Shown: positions 20,566 to 28,147 of the stretch, piece after piece
Layout of the letters: each line of letters starts with the position of its first letter
How positions within the stretch are numbered: the first letter of the stretch is position 1
DNA from: Polaromonas sp.
GTDB taxonomy: Bacteria; Pseudomonadota; Gammaproteobacteria; Burkholderiales; Burkholderiaceae_C
Length of the DNA: 36,824 nucleotides
Assembly (NCBI GenBank): GCA_021737975.1
Contig: JAIPCZ010000026.1
Span: 1 to 36,824, forward strand
Direction of reading: 5' to 3'
Notes under the pieces: model-generated
What the model saw: only the letters and a program-made list of their open reading frames with translations
The model's database searches: none
Told to the model about the DNA's origin: nothing
Translations under genes and position numbers: made by a program

Positions 20566-21897
20566 TTAGAGGATATACCTGCTCAAGTCTTCGTTCTGGC
20601 TGAGTTCGGCGAGGCGGGCATCAACGTAGGCGGCGTCGATCTGAATCGTCTGGCCGGACAAATTAGCGGCATCGAAGCTGACTTCGTCGAGCAGGCGCTC
20701 CATCACAGTGGACAGGCGGCGCGCGCCGATGTTTTCGGTGCGTTCATTGACATCGAACGCAATCTGCGCCAGCCGTTGGATGCCGGCTTCCGAAAATTCA
20801 ACTGTCACCTGCTCGGTGGCCAGCAGGGCCTGGTATTGCTTGACCAGCGAGGCCGTGGTTTGGGTCAGGATCGCCACAAAATCTGCGACCGACAGCGACT
20901 TCAACTCGACCCGGATCGGGAAGCGCCCCTGCAGTTCGGGAATCAGGTCGCTGGGCTTGCTCAAATGAAAGGCGCCCGAGGCAATGAACAGAATATGGTC
21001 TGTCTTGACCATGCCGTACTTGGTGGACACAGTTGTGCCCTCGACCAGCGGCAACAGGTCGCGCTGCACGCCCTGGCGCGAAACCTCGGCACCGCTGCCT
21101 TCCGAGCGCGACGTGACCTTGTCGATTTCGTCAATGAAAACGATGCCGTTCTGTTCCAGCATGTGTATCGCCTGGGTTTTGATTTCGTCCTCGTTGACCA
21201 ACTTGGCAGCTTCCTCTTCGACCAGCAGCTTGAGGGCTTCGGCAATCCTGAGTTTGCGCTTTTGCGTCTTGTTCTGGTTGATCTGTCCAAACAAGCCGCG
21301 CAATTGTTCGGTCATCTCTTCCATGCCAGCCGGACCCATGATCTCAAGTTGCGGGCTGTTCTGCGCCACATCGAGTTCGATGTCACGGTCATTGAGCTGG
21401 CCTTCGCGCAGTTTCTTGCGAAAAGTCTGGCGCGCCGTGCTCTCCGGCTCGTTGCCGGCCACCACACCAAACTCCTGGCGCGGCATCGGGATCAGGATGT
21501 CCAGAACACGGTCCTCGGCCGCGTCCTCGGCGCGCTCTCGGACTTTTTTAGTCTCGGCCTGGCGCGTTTGCTTGACCGCTATGTCGGCGAGGTCGCGGAT
21601 GATGGCGTCAACGTCCTTGCCCACATAGCCCACCTCGGTGAACTTGGTGGCCTCGACCTTGATGAAAGGCGCATCGGCGAGGCGCGCCAGGCGGCGTGCG
21701 ATTTCGGTTTTTCCCACGCCCGTCGGGCCGATCATCAAAATATTCTTGGGAGTGATCTCACCGCGCAGATCAGGGCCGACCTGCTGGCGGCGCCAGCGGT
21801 TGCGCAGGGCAATGGCCACCGCGCGCTTGGCCTGCTGCTGGCCGACGATGTGTTTGTCAAGCTCGGCGACAATTTGCTGGGGAGTAAGGGAGGACAT
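20566..21897 (-). CDS. hslU: HslU, ATPase subunit of the HslVU protease
   Basis: An AAA+ unfoldase of 443 residues that feeds substrates to HslV. Seen: [23 protein letters not shown], Walker A GPTGVGKT (57-64), the pore motif GYVG (in [11 protein letters not shown]), the I-domain (about 110-240), Walker B FIDEIDK, sensor region [12 protein letters not shown], sensor 2 NIGARRL, and the C-terminal SRYIL that docks into HslV. It starts 61 bases after hslV, an unusually long gap filled by a hairpin repeat; no ribosome site is visible before its ATG. Confidence 0.97.
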   Translation of the reverse strand: MSSLTPQQIVAELDKHIVGQQQAKRAVAIALRNRWRRQQVGPDLRGEITPKNILMIGPTGVGKTEIARRLARLADAPFIKVEATKFTEVGYVGKDVDAIIRDLADIAVKQTRQAETKKVRERAEDAAEDRVLDILIPMPRQEFGVVAGNEPESTARQTFRKKLREGQLNDRDIELDVAQNSPQLEIMGPAGMEEMTEQLRGLFGQINQNKTQKRKLRIAEALKLLVEEEAAKLVNEDEIKTQAIHMLEQNGIVFIDEIDKVTSRSEGSGAEVSRQGVQRDLLPLVEGTTVSTKYGMVKTDHILFIASGAFHLSKPSDLIPELQGRFPIRVELKSLSVADFVAILTQTTASLVKQYQALLATEQVTVEFSEAGIQRLAQIAFDVNERTENIGARRLSTVMERLLDEVSFDAANLSGQTIQIDAAYVDARLAELSQNEDLSRYIL

Positions 21898-21901
21898 ATT
21901 T

Positions 21902-21961
21902 AATCAGTTGAGGACAGAGCAACTTTGCTGGGCAAATCTTGGTCTGTCCCGCAAGGTTTCA
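21902..21961. repeat. Hairpin repeat, copy 3, filling the hslV-hslU gap
   Basis: Outer stem GGACAGA (21912-21918) with TCTGTCC (21943-21949), a G-G mismatch, CAA with TTG, a bulge, TTTGC with GCAAA, loop TGG. It has the same architecture as copy 2 with paired changes in every stem. Its left end ATCAGTTGAGG lies 4 bases before the hslU start, and its right end CCCGCAAGGTTTCA includes the hslV stop codon. Confidence 0.75.
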
Positions 21962-22504
21962 CAATGACTCTATCGTGTGGTTCATGTTGGTGTAGATGCA
22001 GATCTCACCAGCAATTTCAAGCGACTTCTTGACCATGTCAGTGGCCGAGAGGTCGGTGTGATTGAGCAGGGCGATGGCCGCTGCCTGGGCATAGGCGCCA
22101 CCCGAACCAATGGCGACAATGCCGTTTTCGGGCTCAAGCACATCACCATTGCCGGTGATGATGAGGGAAGCCTCCAGATCGGCCACCGCCAGCATGGCTT
22201 CCAGGCGGCGCAGCACACGGTCGGTGCGCCAGTCCTTGGTGAGCTCGATGGCCGCCCGCACCAGATGCCCCTGGTGTTTTTCGAGCTTGGCCTCGAAGCG
22301 TTCGAACAGCGTGAAGGCATCGGCCGTGGCGCCGGCAAAACCGGCCAGTACCTTGCCGTGGTAGAGCTTGCGGACCTTGCGCGCCGTGCCCTTGACCACG
22401 ATGTTGCCCAGCGTCACCTGCCCGTCCCCGCCAATGGCGACCTGCACACCCTCAGGGGTCTTGCGGCGCACACTGATGATGGTGGTGCCGTGAAATTGCT
22501 CCAT
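21959..22504 (-). CDS. hslV: HslV, peptidase subunit of the HslVU protease
   Basis: A threonine peptidase of 181 residues, related to proteasome beta subunits, that forms a double hexamer capped by HslU. After a short propeptide MEQFHG the mature protein starts at TTIISVRR, with the catalytic Thr at residue 7. Other seen motifs: [32 protein letters not shown] and [23 protein letters not shown] lies 4 bases before the ATG. It precedes hslU, as in other proteobacteria, but the spacer is long and carries a hairpin repeat. Confidence 0.97.
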   Translation of the reverse strand: MEQFHGTTIISVRRKTPEGVQVAIGGDGQVTLGNIVVKGTARKVRKLYHGKVLAGFAGATADAFTLFERFEAKLEKHQGHLVRAAIELTKDWRTDRVLRRLEAMLAVADLEASLIITGNGDVLEPENGIVAIGSGGAYAQAAAIALLNHTDLSATDMVKKSLEIAGEICIYTNMNHTIESL

Positions 22505-22520
22505 GAAATTCCTCTGTTGA

Positions 22521-24155
22521 CTAAGGCGTGCGCGTCAGCACTTGCGCGTGCTGATTGATGCCAATCAGATTGAAAAATGCGGCGACCAGAAACGGCACGT
22601 CCCTGAATTCAATCTGGCGCCCGAGCGCCTGGCCCCGGGCCACCCAATTAAGGATGCTGCCGGCGGCCGAAAAATCGACCCGGACAAGATGACTGCATGA
22701 AATGATCAGCGGCTGCTGGCCGACTTCCTCTAGCGCTGGCAAGCCGGGCACCGCATCACCCACCAGTTCACCCGCCAAAGCCAAGCCCCGCGGCCGCGCG
22801 GGCGCTGCCTGGCCCAATACACAGCGCGCCGGAATCCAGGGGCTGGGAGCCGCCTCGAAGGTCACGCAATACTCAAATGCTGCCAAGTCAAAGTCGTCCT
22901 GTCGCTGCAAGACACGCAACAAGTCCAGGCGCAGGGACCACCAGAACGCAGCTGTCTGACGCGCCCCTCTTGGCGTGGCCGCGTGTGCAAGCTGAATCAG
23001 CACCTGCTCACCTTGGAATTCAAGGCAGCCCTGCTGGGTGCTCCAGCCGGCAAGCAAGGTGGCCAGGCGTTGCGCCGCAGGCGCCGTGACGGTTTTGAGC
23101 CCGGACCAATCCAGCGACAAACAATCCGTCACCGGCAAATCTTCAGGCAAGGCCGCCAGCGCCGGCAAATCAAGTTGCGCCGGACTGCGCCAGATCGAGG
23201 CCTGTGCTTGTGTTGCCGGCTGGGGCTCAGAAACCTTGGACAAGGGCATCCAGACCGACGCCGAGCAGCCAAACTGACGCGCAAAATTCGCCGCTTCACG
23301 CTCAAAATTGGCTTGCTGCCCCAAACTGCGGTACAGATCAAACAGGGCTTCTGCCTGGGCTCGAGCAACGACTGTCAGCGCGTGATGGGCCCGCAAGGCG
23401 TTCAGCAAAACCGATTCGGCCCCGGCATCGTCGCCATTGGCAAAACGCACAGCGGCTTCTTCGAGGTCTGGGTCGGCCAAATTGTCATTGAGCTCCCAGA
23501 CAACCGGTTTGGCTTGAGCAACGCCCCGTTCGTCGCCTGGCTGGCGCTGCGCCTCGGTGCCGAACAGCGCATCAGAACCCAACTGCGGGGAGCCGGCCTG
23601 CTGCGGCGGCACCTGTCCCAGCAACGTTGGAATGTCGTCAAAATCAATCCGGCTGTGCTTCACCTGGGTCGATGCAAAAAGACTGTCGCCGCTCGCAAGC
23701 GGCACAGGGGCGCTCGGCGGGGCCGCAACTGCCTCGCCCTGGGGTGGAAGTTTTTGCCCCTTCCACCACTGCCGTGACATCTGGGCTTCAATTTCGTCAA
23801 TTTTACGAAGCGTCATGGCCCGCTCGTCCAGATCGCTGATATTGGTGGACGAGCCAAACGAACTGGGCTTGTCGCTCACATCAGGCCTGCCAAGCGCTGC
23901 CTGACGTCGCAATTGACGCAGTTCATCAAATTCGCACTTGCGAATCGCGTCTTCATGGCGCTTGCGATCGATCATGTCCTTGAGCGTCTGCCGGTTGTGC
24001 GCCAGCGTCGGCTCAACCAGGCCCTCGGACTCGGATTCCGACTCGGATTCCGACTCGGCCCCGATATTGTCCAGGTCGCCCCAATGAACGCTTGGATTGC
24101 GAACAAACTTGGCGACCTTGGCCAATAATCGCGAGCTATTGGGGAGCGTTGCCAT
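22521..24155 (-). CDS. STAS-domain-like protein of unknown function (544 aa)
   Basis: A soluble protein of 544 residues without signal or membrane segments. The N-terminal 130 residues are charged, with a Glu-Ser dipeptide run (about 33-44) encoded by a 12-base tandem repeat and a basic helix ([20 protein letters not shown]). A low-complexity linker follows, then an Ala-rich helical part (about 225-290, [20 protein letters not shown]) like a single TPR, then two STAS/MlaB-like segments: around 345-440 ([12 protein letters not shown]) and at the C-terminus ([20 protein letters not shown]). STAS domains bind partner proteins or switch by phosphorylation. It lies between dksA and hslV, 16 bases before hslV. 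Specific function unknown; domain call made by eye. Confidence 0.75.
   Translation of the reverse strand: MATLPNSSRLLAKVAKFVRNPSVHWGDLDNIGAESESESESESEGLVEPTLAHNRQTLKDMIDRKRHEDAIRKCEFDELRQLRRQAALGRPDVSDKPSSFGSSTNISDLDERAMTLRKIDEIEAQMSRQWWKGQKLPPQGEAVAAPPSAPVPLASGDSLFASTQVKHSRIDFDDIPTLLGQVPPQQAGSPQLGSDALFGTEAQRQPGDERGVAQAKPVVWELNDNLADPDLEEAAVRFANGDDAGAESVLLNALRAHHALTVVARAQAEALFDLYRSLGQQANFEREAANFARQFGCSASVWMPLSKVSEPQPATQAQASIWRSPAQLDLPALAALPEDLPVTDCLSLDWSGLKTVTAPAAQRLATLLAGWSTQQGCLEFQGEQVLIQLAHAATPRGARQTAAFWWSLRLDLLRVLQRQDDFDLAAFEYCVTFEAAPSPWIPARCVLGQAAPARPRGLALAGELVGDAVPGLPALEEVGQQPLIISCSHLVRVDFSAAGSILNWVARGQALGRQIEFRDVPFLVAAFFNLIGINQHAQVLTRTP
24028..24058. repeat. 12-base tandem repeat coding for a Glu-Ser run
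   Basis: GACTCGGATTCC is present twice and again in part (GACTCGG). On the minus strand it codes for alternating Glu and Ser in the STAS-like protein. The period is a multiple of three, so copy changes would keep the frame. Confidence 0.85.
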
Positions 24156-24191
24156 ATCAATCGAGCCGACGAAGGGGACCTTCAGACATGC

Positions 24192-25334
24192 TCAGTCACC
24201 GAACATTTTTTGTTTGAGTTCGCGACGCTGCTGCGCTTCCAGGGAAAGCGTGGCTGTGGGCCGCGCCAGCAACCGACCCACCCCGATGGCTTCCCCGGTT
24301 TCGTCACAGTAACCATAGTCGCCAGCATCGATGCGGGTGATCGATTGCTCGATCTTCTTGAGCAGCTTTCGTTCGCGGTCACGGGTACGCAACTCCAGGG
24401 CGTGCTCCTCCTCGATGGTCGCGCGGTCAGCGGGGTCAGGCACCACGACCGTGTCTTCCCGCAGGTGCTCGGTGGTTTCACCAGCATTGCTGAGCATGTC
24501 ATTCTTGAGCTTGACCAATTTCTGCCGAAAGTACGCCAACTGCGTGTCATTCATGTATTCGTCGTCCGGCATGGCCAGGATCTCGGCATCGGTCAGTTCG
24601 CTGACTGGCTTGGTCTTCCAGTTATTGGCCAGCTTTTTGTCCTTCTTAACGGATGATGCCAAAGGTGAGACGATGGGCATCACGCTGGTCATTTGAGTGA
24701 AACTGGACTTGGCGGCCGTGGAGGCCACCGTTTGAGCCATGGAAGGCACGGTCAATTGAGCCAGGCGGGAGGAAGGCCGACCGGTGCGCACCGGCACGCC
24801 GGAAGAGGTCATCTGGGTTGTGGGCGCAGCTGTTTTTGCAGCCGGCTTGGCGGCGACTGGCGCGCTTGCTTTGGGGGATACGGGGGCTTGAGTGGTCACT
24901 TCTTGGGGCTTTTTCTTGGGAACGGGTTTCACAGGCTTGGCCACCGGCTTGACACTGGCTTTGGCAGCCTTGACGGCAGCAGGTTTGACGGCAGCAGGTT
25001 TGACCGCAGCAGGTTTGACCGCAGCAGGTTTGGACACAACAGGTTTGGACGCAACAGGTTTGGACGCAACAGGTTTGGACGCAACAGGTTTGGACGCAAC
25101 AGGTTTGGACGCAACAGGCTTGGACGCAACAGGCTTGGACGCAACAGGCTTGACCGCAAGAGGCTTGACCGCAACAGGTTTGGGCGCTTTGGCCTTTCCG
25201 GGCGCCGTCGCCTTGACGGCGGCCACGGCCTTGACAGGCTTGCCAGCTTGAACGACCTTGGCAGCTTTTGCAGGCTGAACAAGGACAGCGGGCTTTTTCG
25301 CAGTCGCTTTGGATTTGGCAGTTTGCGCTTTCAC
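24192..25334 (-). CDS. dksA: DksA-family RNA polymerase-binding regulator with long basic N-terminal tail
   Basis: The C-terminal 125 residues are DksA: the coiled-coil region (QLAYFRQKLVKLKNDML... DPADRATIEEEHALELRTRDRERKLLKKIEQ) and the finger DYGYCDETGEAIGVGRLLARPTATLSLEAQ. DksA works with ppGpp in the RNA polymerase secondary channel. Only one of the four zinc cysteines of E. coli DksA remains (C-T-S-A), as in other cysteine-poor DksAs. The first ~250 residues are Lys/Pro/Ala/Val-rich with KPVAS-type pentapeptides, like histone H1 or AlgP tails. I start it at the GTG at 25332-25334, because AGGAGGT (25340-25346) lies 5 bases upstream. In-frame ATGs at 25385 and 25478 lack ribosome sites. 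This gives 380 residues. Confidence 0.9.
   Translation of the reverse strand: MKAQTAKSKATAKKPAVLVQPAKAAKVVQAGKPVKAVAAVKATAPGKAKAPKPVAVKPLAVKPVASKPVASKPVASKPVASKPVASKPVASKPVASKPVVSKPAAVKPAAVKPAAVKPAAVKAAKASVKPVAKPVKPVPKKKPQEVTTQAPVSPKASAPVAAKPAAKTAAPTTQMTSSGVPVRTGRPSSRLAQLTVPSMAQTVASTAAKSSFTQMTSVMPIVSPLASSVKKDKKLANNWKTKPVSELTDAEILAMPDDEYMNDTQLAYFRQKLVKLKNDMLSNAGETTEHLREDTVVVPDPADRATIEEEHALELRTRDRERKLLKKIEQSITRIDAGDYGYCDETGEAIGVGRLLARPTATLSLEAQQRRELKQKMFGD
24976..25185. repeat. 14 x 15-base tandem repeat inside dksA
   Basis: Fourteen units of GCARCAGGYTTGRMC-like sequence follow without interruption. They fall in two subtypes: GCAGCAGGTTTGACC (24976-25020) coding for KPAAV, and GCAACAGGTTTGGAC (25051 on) coding for KPVAS, with a transition around 25021-25050. 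The near identity of neighbouring units points to recent slippage or unequal exchange. A 15-base unit keeps frame. Confidence 0.95.
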
Positions 25335-25508
25335 GGGTGACCTCCTGACAGGTTTATCCTGAATAATTGGCGCCTGATTCGTCATACTGACAAGTTCAGG
25401 CAAGGATTTTTCACTGGCGCGCGAGTGTACAGGCTTGGCCGGCAAAAACCCCATCATTTGCAAAAGCGAGACAAACATGAGCGGTCGACTGCGGGTTAAA
25501 AGAAATTC
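25335..25508. other. dksA leader and promoter region
   Basis: This 174-base gap separates the COG0523 gene from the chosen dksA start. It contains the strong ribosome site AGGAGGT at 25340-25346 and a TACACT hexamer at 25429-25424 (minus strand) that could be a -10, without a good -35. If transcription starts there, the upstream ATG at 25478 is outside the message, which supports the GTG start. Confidence 0.4.
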
Positions 25509-26576
25509 TCACACAAGGCTTTGCTCCATGCCCTGAAGAAAAATGTCCTTGGGCAGGTCTATGCCAATGAATACCATTTTGCTGCAAGGCTTCTCGTCCT
25601 GTCCCCAAACGGGCCCCAGATCGCTGCCCATCAGCTGGTGCACGCCCTGAAATATGACCTTGCGGTCGGTGCCCTGCATGTACAGAACACCCTTGTAACG
25701 CAACATGCGCGGGCCGTAAATGTTGACGATGGCACCCAGGAAGTCTTCCAGTTTGGCCGGATCGAACGCGCGCTCGGAGCGAAAGACAAAGCTCTTGACA
25801 TCGTCATCACGGTGGTGATGATGCCCACTTTGGTGCGACGGATGGTCGCAATGCTCGCCATGCGCATGATCATGCCCATGCCCATGGTCATGGTCATGGT
25901 CATGGCCCGCATGATCCTCTTCCGTGAGGAAATCCGGGTCGATGTCGAGTTTGCTGTTGAGGTTAAAACCCCGTAAATCAAAGACCTCGCTCAAGGGCAC
26001 TTCGCCAAAATGCACGGCTTGCTGCGGCGCGCGCGGGTTCATGTGCCTGAGCCGGTGCATCAGGGCCTGGGTTTCCTCAGGCGACACCAGATCGGTCTTG
26101 CTGATGAATATCTGGTCGGCGAAACCGACCTGACGACGCGCCTCCTGGCGGTCATCGAGCTGCTGCTGGGCGTGTTTGGCATCAACCAGCGTCAGGATCG
26201 AGTCGAGCAGGTAACTCTCGGCGATCTCGTCGTCCATAAAAAAGGTCTGCGCCACCGGACCCGGGTCCGCCAGACCGGTGGTCTCGATCACCACGCGATC
26301 AAAATCGAGCAGGCCCTGGCGCTTTTTTGCCGCCAGCAATTGCAGCGCCTCGCGCAGGTCTTCGCGGATGGTGCAGCAGATGCAGCCATTGCTCATCTGG
26401 ATGATCTGCTCCTTGGAGTCGGTCACCAGAATGTCGTTGTCTATGTTTTCTTCGCCAAACTCGTTTTCGATGATGGCGATTTTCTGGCCGTGGGCCTCCG
26501 ACAGCACGCGCTTGAGCAGCGTGGTTTTGCCGGAACCGAGAAACCCGGTGAGGATGGTGGCAGGAATGAGGCTCAT
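25509..26576 (-). CDS. COG0523 (CobW/YjiA/ZigA-like) metal-handling GTPase
   Basis: A G3E P-loop GTPase of 355 residues. Walker A GFLGSGKTT (11-19), the metal-binding GCICC (64-68), Walker B-like VVIETTGLADP, SKTDL for guanine, and a C-terminal CobW_C domain. Between them (about 222-260) is a His/Asp/Gly loop with about 15 His, HDHDHDHGHGHDHAHGEH and more, expected to bind zinc or another divalent metal. The family delivers metals to client enzymes. The His loop and GCICC favour zinc rather than cobalt or nitrile hydratase roles. No Zur-like palindrome was seen upstream. It lies next to dksA in the same direction. Confidence 0.9.
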   Translation of the reverse strand: MSLIPATILTGFLGSGKTTLLKRVLSEAHGQKIAIIENEFGEENIDNDILVTDSKEQIIQMSNGCICCTIREDLREALQLLAAKKRQGLLDFDRVVIETTGLADPGPVAQTFFMDDEIAESYLLDSILTLVDAKHAQQQLDDRQEARRQVGFADQIFISKTDLVSPEETQALMHRLRHMNPRAPQQAVHFGEVPLSEVFDLRGFNLNSKLDIDPDFLTEEDHAGHDHDHDHGHGHDHAHGEHCDHPSHQSGHHHHRDDDVKSFVFRSERAFDPAKLEDFLGAIVNIYGPRMLRYKGVLYMQGTDRKVIFQGVHQLMGSDLGPVWGQDEKPCSKMVFIGIDLPKDIFLQGMEQSLV

Positions 26577-26624
26577 ATCAGGACTTGTGGAAAGGGTGCG
26601 AGTGTAACGACCCGTGCTAAAAAC

Positions 26625-27806
26625 TCACTTGCGCATCACCACCAAACCCTTAAGGTATTCGCCTTCGGGAAAATTGACCGTCATGGGGTGATCCGGTGCG
26701 CCGCCCATGCGCTCATGGATGTAACCGTCCACACCGGCATCACAACCCGCGGACGCCACGATCTTGTGAAACAAGTCGGCGCTGATGCCCCCGGAGCAAC
26801 TGTAGGTGAACAGCACGCCACCCGGCTCAAGCAGCTTGAACGCCAGCCGGTTGATGTCCTTGTAGGCGCGCGCGGCACGCTCGGCGTGGGCCACGGTGGG
26901 CGCAAATTTGGGGGGATCGAGCACGATGGCATCAAAGCCGCGGCCCTGTTCGATGAATTGGCGCAGCGAAGCGTTGACGTCGGCATCCATGAACGTGGCG
27001 CGGCTGGCCGCAAAACCATTCAAAGCGACATTGGCAGCCGCCTTTTCCAGCGCCGGACCCGACGAGTCGATGGAGGTCACGTGGGCCGCGCCGCCGTGAA
27101 GCGCCGCCACGGTGAAACCGCCGGTATAACAATAGCAGTTGAGCACGCGCTCAAATGTGAGGCGACGCGCATAGTCAGAAAAGCGCTTGCGGCTGTCGCG
27201 CTGGTCCAGGTAAAAGCCGGTTTTATGACCTTCGGCAATGTTCACCGCCAGTTGCCAGTCGTGCTCCCGCAGGATCAATTCCACCTCGCCCTCGCCACGC
27301 AGCCAGCCGGCCACTTCGGGCAAACCTTCGAGGGCGCGGCTGCTGGCGTCGCTTCGCTCATAGAGTTTGGTGAGTCCGGTGGCGGCCAGCAGCGCATCGG
27401 CTATTTGCCCTTTCCAACGCTCCACACCACTCGAGGTGAACTGCGCCACCAGTGTGTCGCCATAACGGTCCACAATCAGGCCCGGCAGGCCGTCGGACTC
27501 GCCGTGCACCAGTCGCATGGCGTTGCTCTGGATATCAAACCGGGTTCTGGCCCTGACGGCGCTGGCGCAGGCAGCATTGAAAAATCCGGCGTCAATGCGC
27601 TGGGCCTCGTCGAAGCTCCAGACCCGGGCGCGGATTTTCGAGGCAGGGCTGAAAGCCGCCCAGCCCAGGAAATGGCCCTGGTCCGACTCCACCCGCACGG
27701 TTTCGCCGGAATCGCCGCCGCCCTTGGCGATGGCGGACTCAAAAATCCAGGGATGACGGCGCAGCAGCGAGCGTTCTTTGCCCGCGCGCAGGCGAATGGC
27801 TTTCAA
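26625..27806 (-). CDS. rlmI: 23S rRNA (cytosine1962-C5)-methyltransferase RlmI-like
   Basis: A class I methyltransferase of 393 residues: an N-terminal PUA domain (KERSLLRRHPWIFESAIAK, then GHFLGWAAFSP), a middle EEHEA-like domain (VHGESDGLPGLIVDRYGD), and the catalytic domain with VLNCYCYTGGFTVAALHGGA, FDAIVLDPPKFAP and FTYSCSGGIS (catalytic Cys). The start is a TTG overlapping the preceding stop as TTGA; no in-frame ATG is available that would keep the conserved N-terminus. The YTGGF and DPPKF motifs fit RlmI. Confidence 0.93.
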   Translation of the reverse strand: MKAIRLRAGKERSLLRRHPWIFESAIAKGGGDSGETVRVESDQGHFLGWAAFSPASKIRARVWSFDEAQRIDAGFFNAACASAVRARTRFDIQSNAMRLVHGESDGLPGLIVDRYGDTLVAQFTSSGVERWKGQIADALLAATGLTKLYERSDASSRALEGLPEVAGWLRGEGEVELILREHDWQLAVNIAEGHKTGFYLDQRDSRKRFSDYARRLTFERVLNCYCYTGGFTVAALHGGAAHVTSIDSSGPALEKAAANVALNGFAASRATFMDADVNASLRQFIEQGRGFDAIVLDPPKFAPTVAHAERAARAYKDINRLAFKLLEPGGVLFTYSCSGGISADLFHKIVASAGCDAGVDGYIHERMGGAPDHPMTVNFPEGEYLKGLVVMRK

Positions 27807-28114
27807 TAGGTGATCGCCATCGCCGGCACGTCGACGCGGATCATCGGTTTGCCCAGCGCCGCACTGACCGCCGCAGCGTAGTCAGCCGACCACTTGGGGT
27901 CGCCCAGCAGGGCGGCGCCCGCCGCCTGCGTCACCACCAGAACCTTGTCGGCGGTGAGCACTTTGCCACTGGCGCGCAGGGGCTCGCAGTCGAGCGCGGT
28001 GAACTGGTGGTCAAGCCAGGCACGCGCGGCATCATGCGCCAGCGGCGCGCCCTCGGGCACATGAAAAGAAAATTCGACGCCTTTGTCCAGCACCACACTG
28101 ATTTGCTTTTGCAT
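27803..28114 (-). CDS. Conserved-looking hypothetical protein (103 aa)
   Basis: A soluble 103-residue protein with no signal, membrane segment or cysteine-rich motif; it has a single Cys. It begins MQKQISVVLDKGVEFSFHVP and ends PMIRVDVPAMAITY, giving beta strands around helical segments (AHDAARAWLDHQF, WSADYAAAVSAAL). AGGTGA lies just before the ATG. Its stop overlaps the TTG start of rlmI, so the two are translationally coupled. I do not recognise the family. Codon use and spacing match the neighbours, so it is very likely a real gene. Confidence 0.8.
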   Translation of the reverse strand: MQKQISVVLDKGVEFSFHVPEGAPLAHDAARAWLDHQFTALDCEPLRASGKVLTADKVLVVTQAAGAALLGDPKWSADYAAAVSAALGKPMIRVDVPAMAITY

Positions 28115-28147
28115 AAGTCACCTATTGAAAAAAAATGTCACCGAACG

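Noticed and set aside
24976..25185. CRISPR-like regularly repeated sequence
   Set aside because: Units are contiguous 15-mers without spacers and code in frame for pentapeptides of DksA.
24693..25340. Plus-strand frame with RNRFG repeats opposite dksA
   Set aside because: The repeats are just the antisense reading of the 15-base tandem repeat; the DksA domain fixes the coding strand.
26577..26624. Zur operator before the COG0523 gene
   Set aside because: Searched by eye for a TTATNNNATAA-like palindrome in the upstream gap; none is present.
26010..27809. Plus-strand open frame of 599 codons opposite rlmI and the COG0523 gene
   Set aside because: Antisense shadow; both genes on the other strand show full catalytic motifs.
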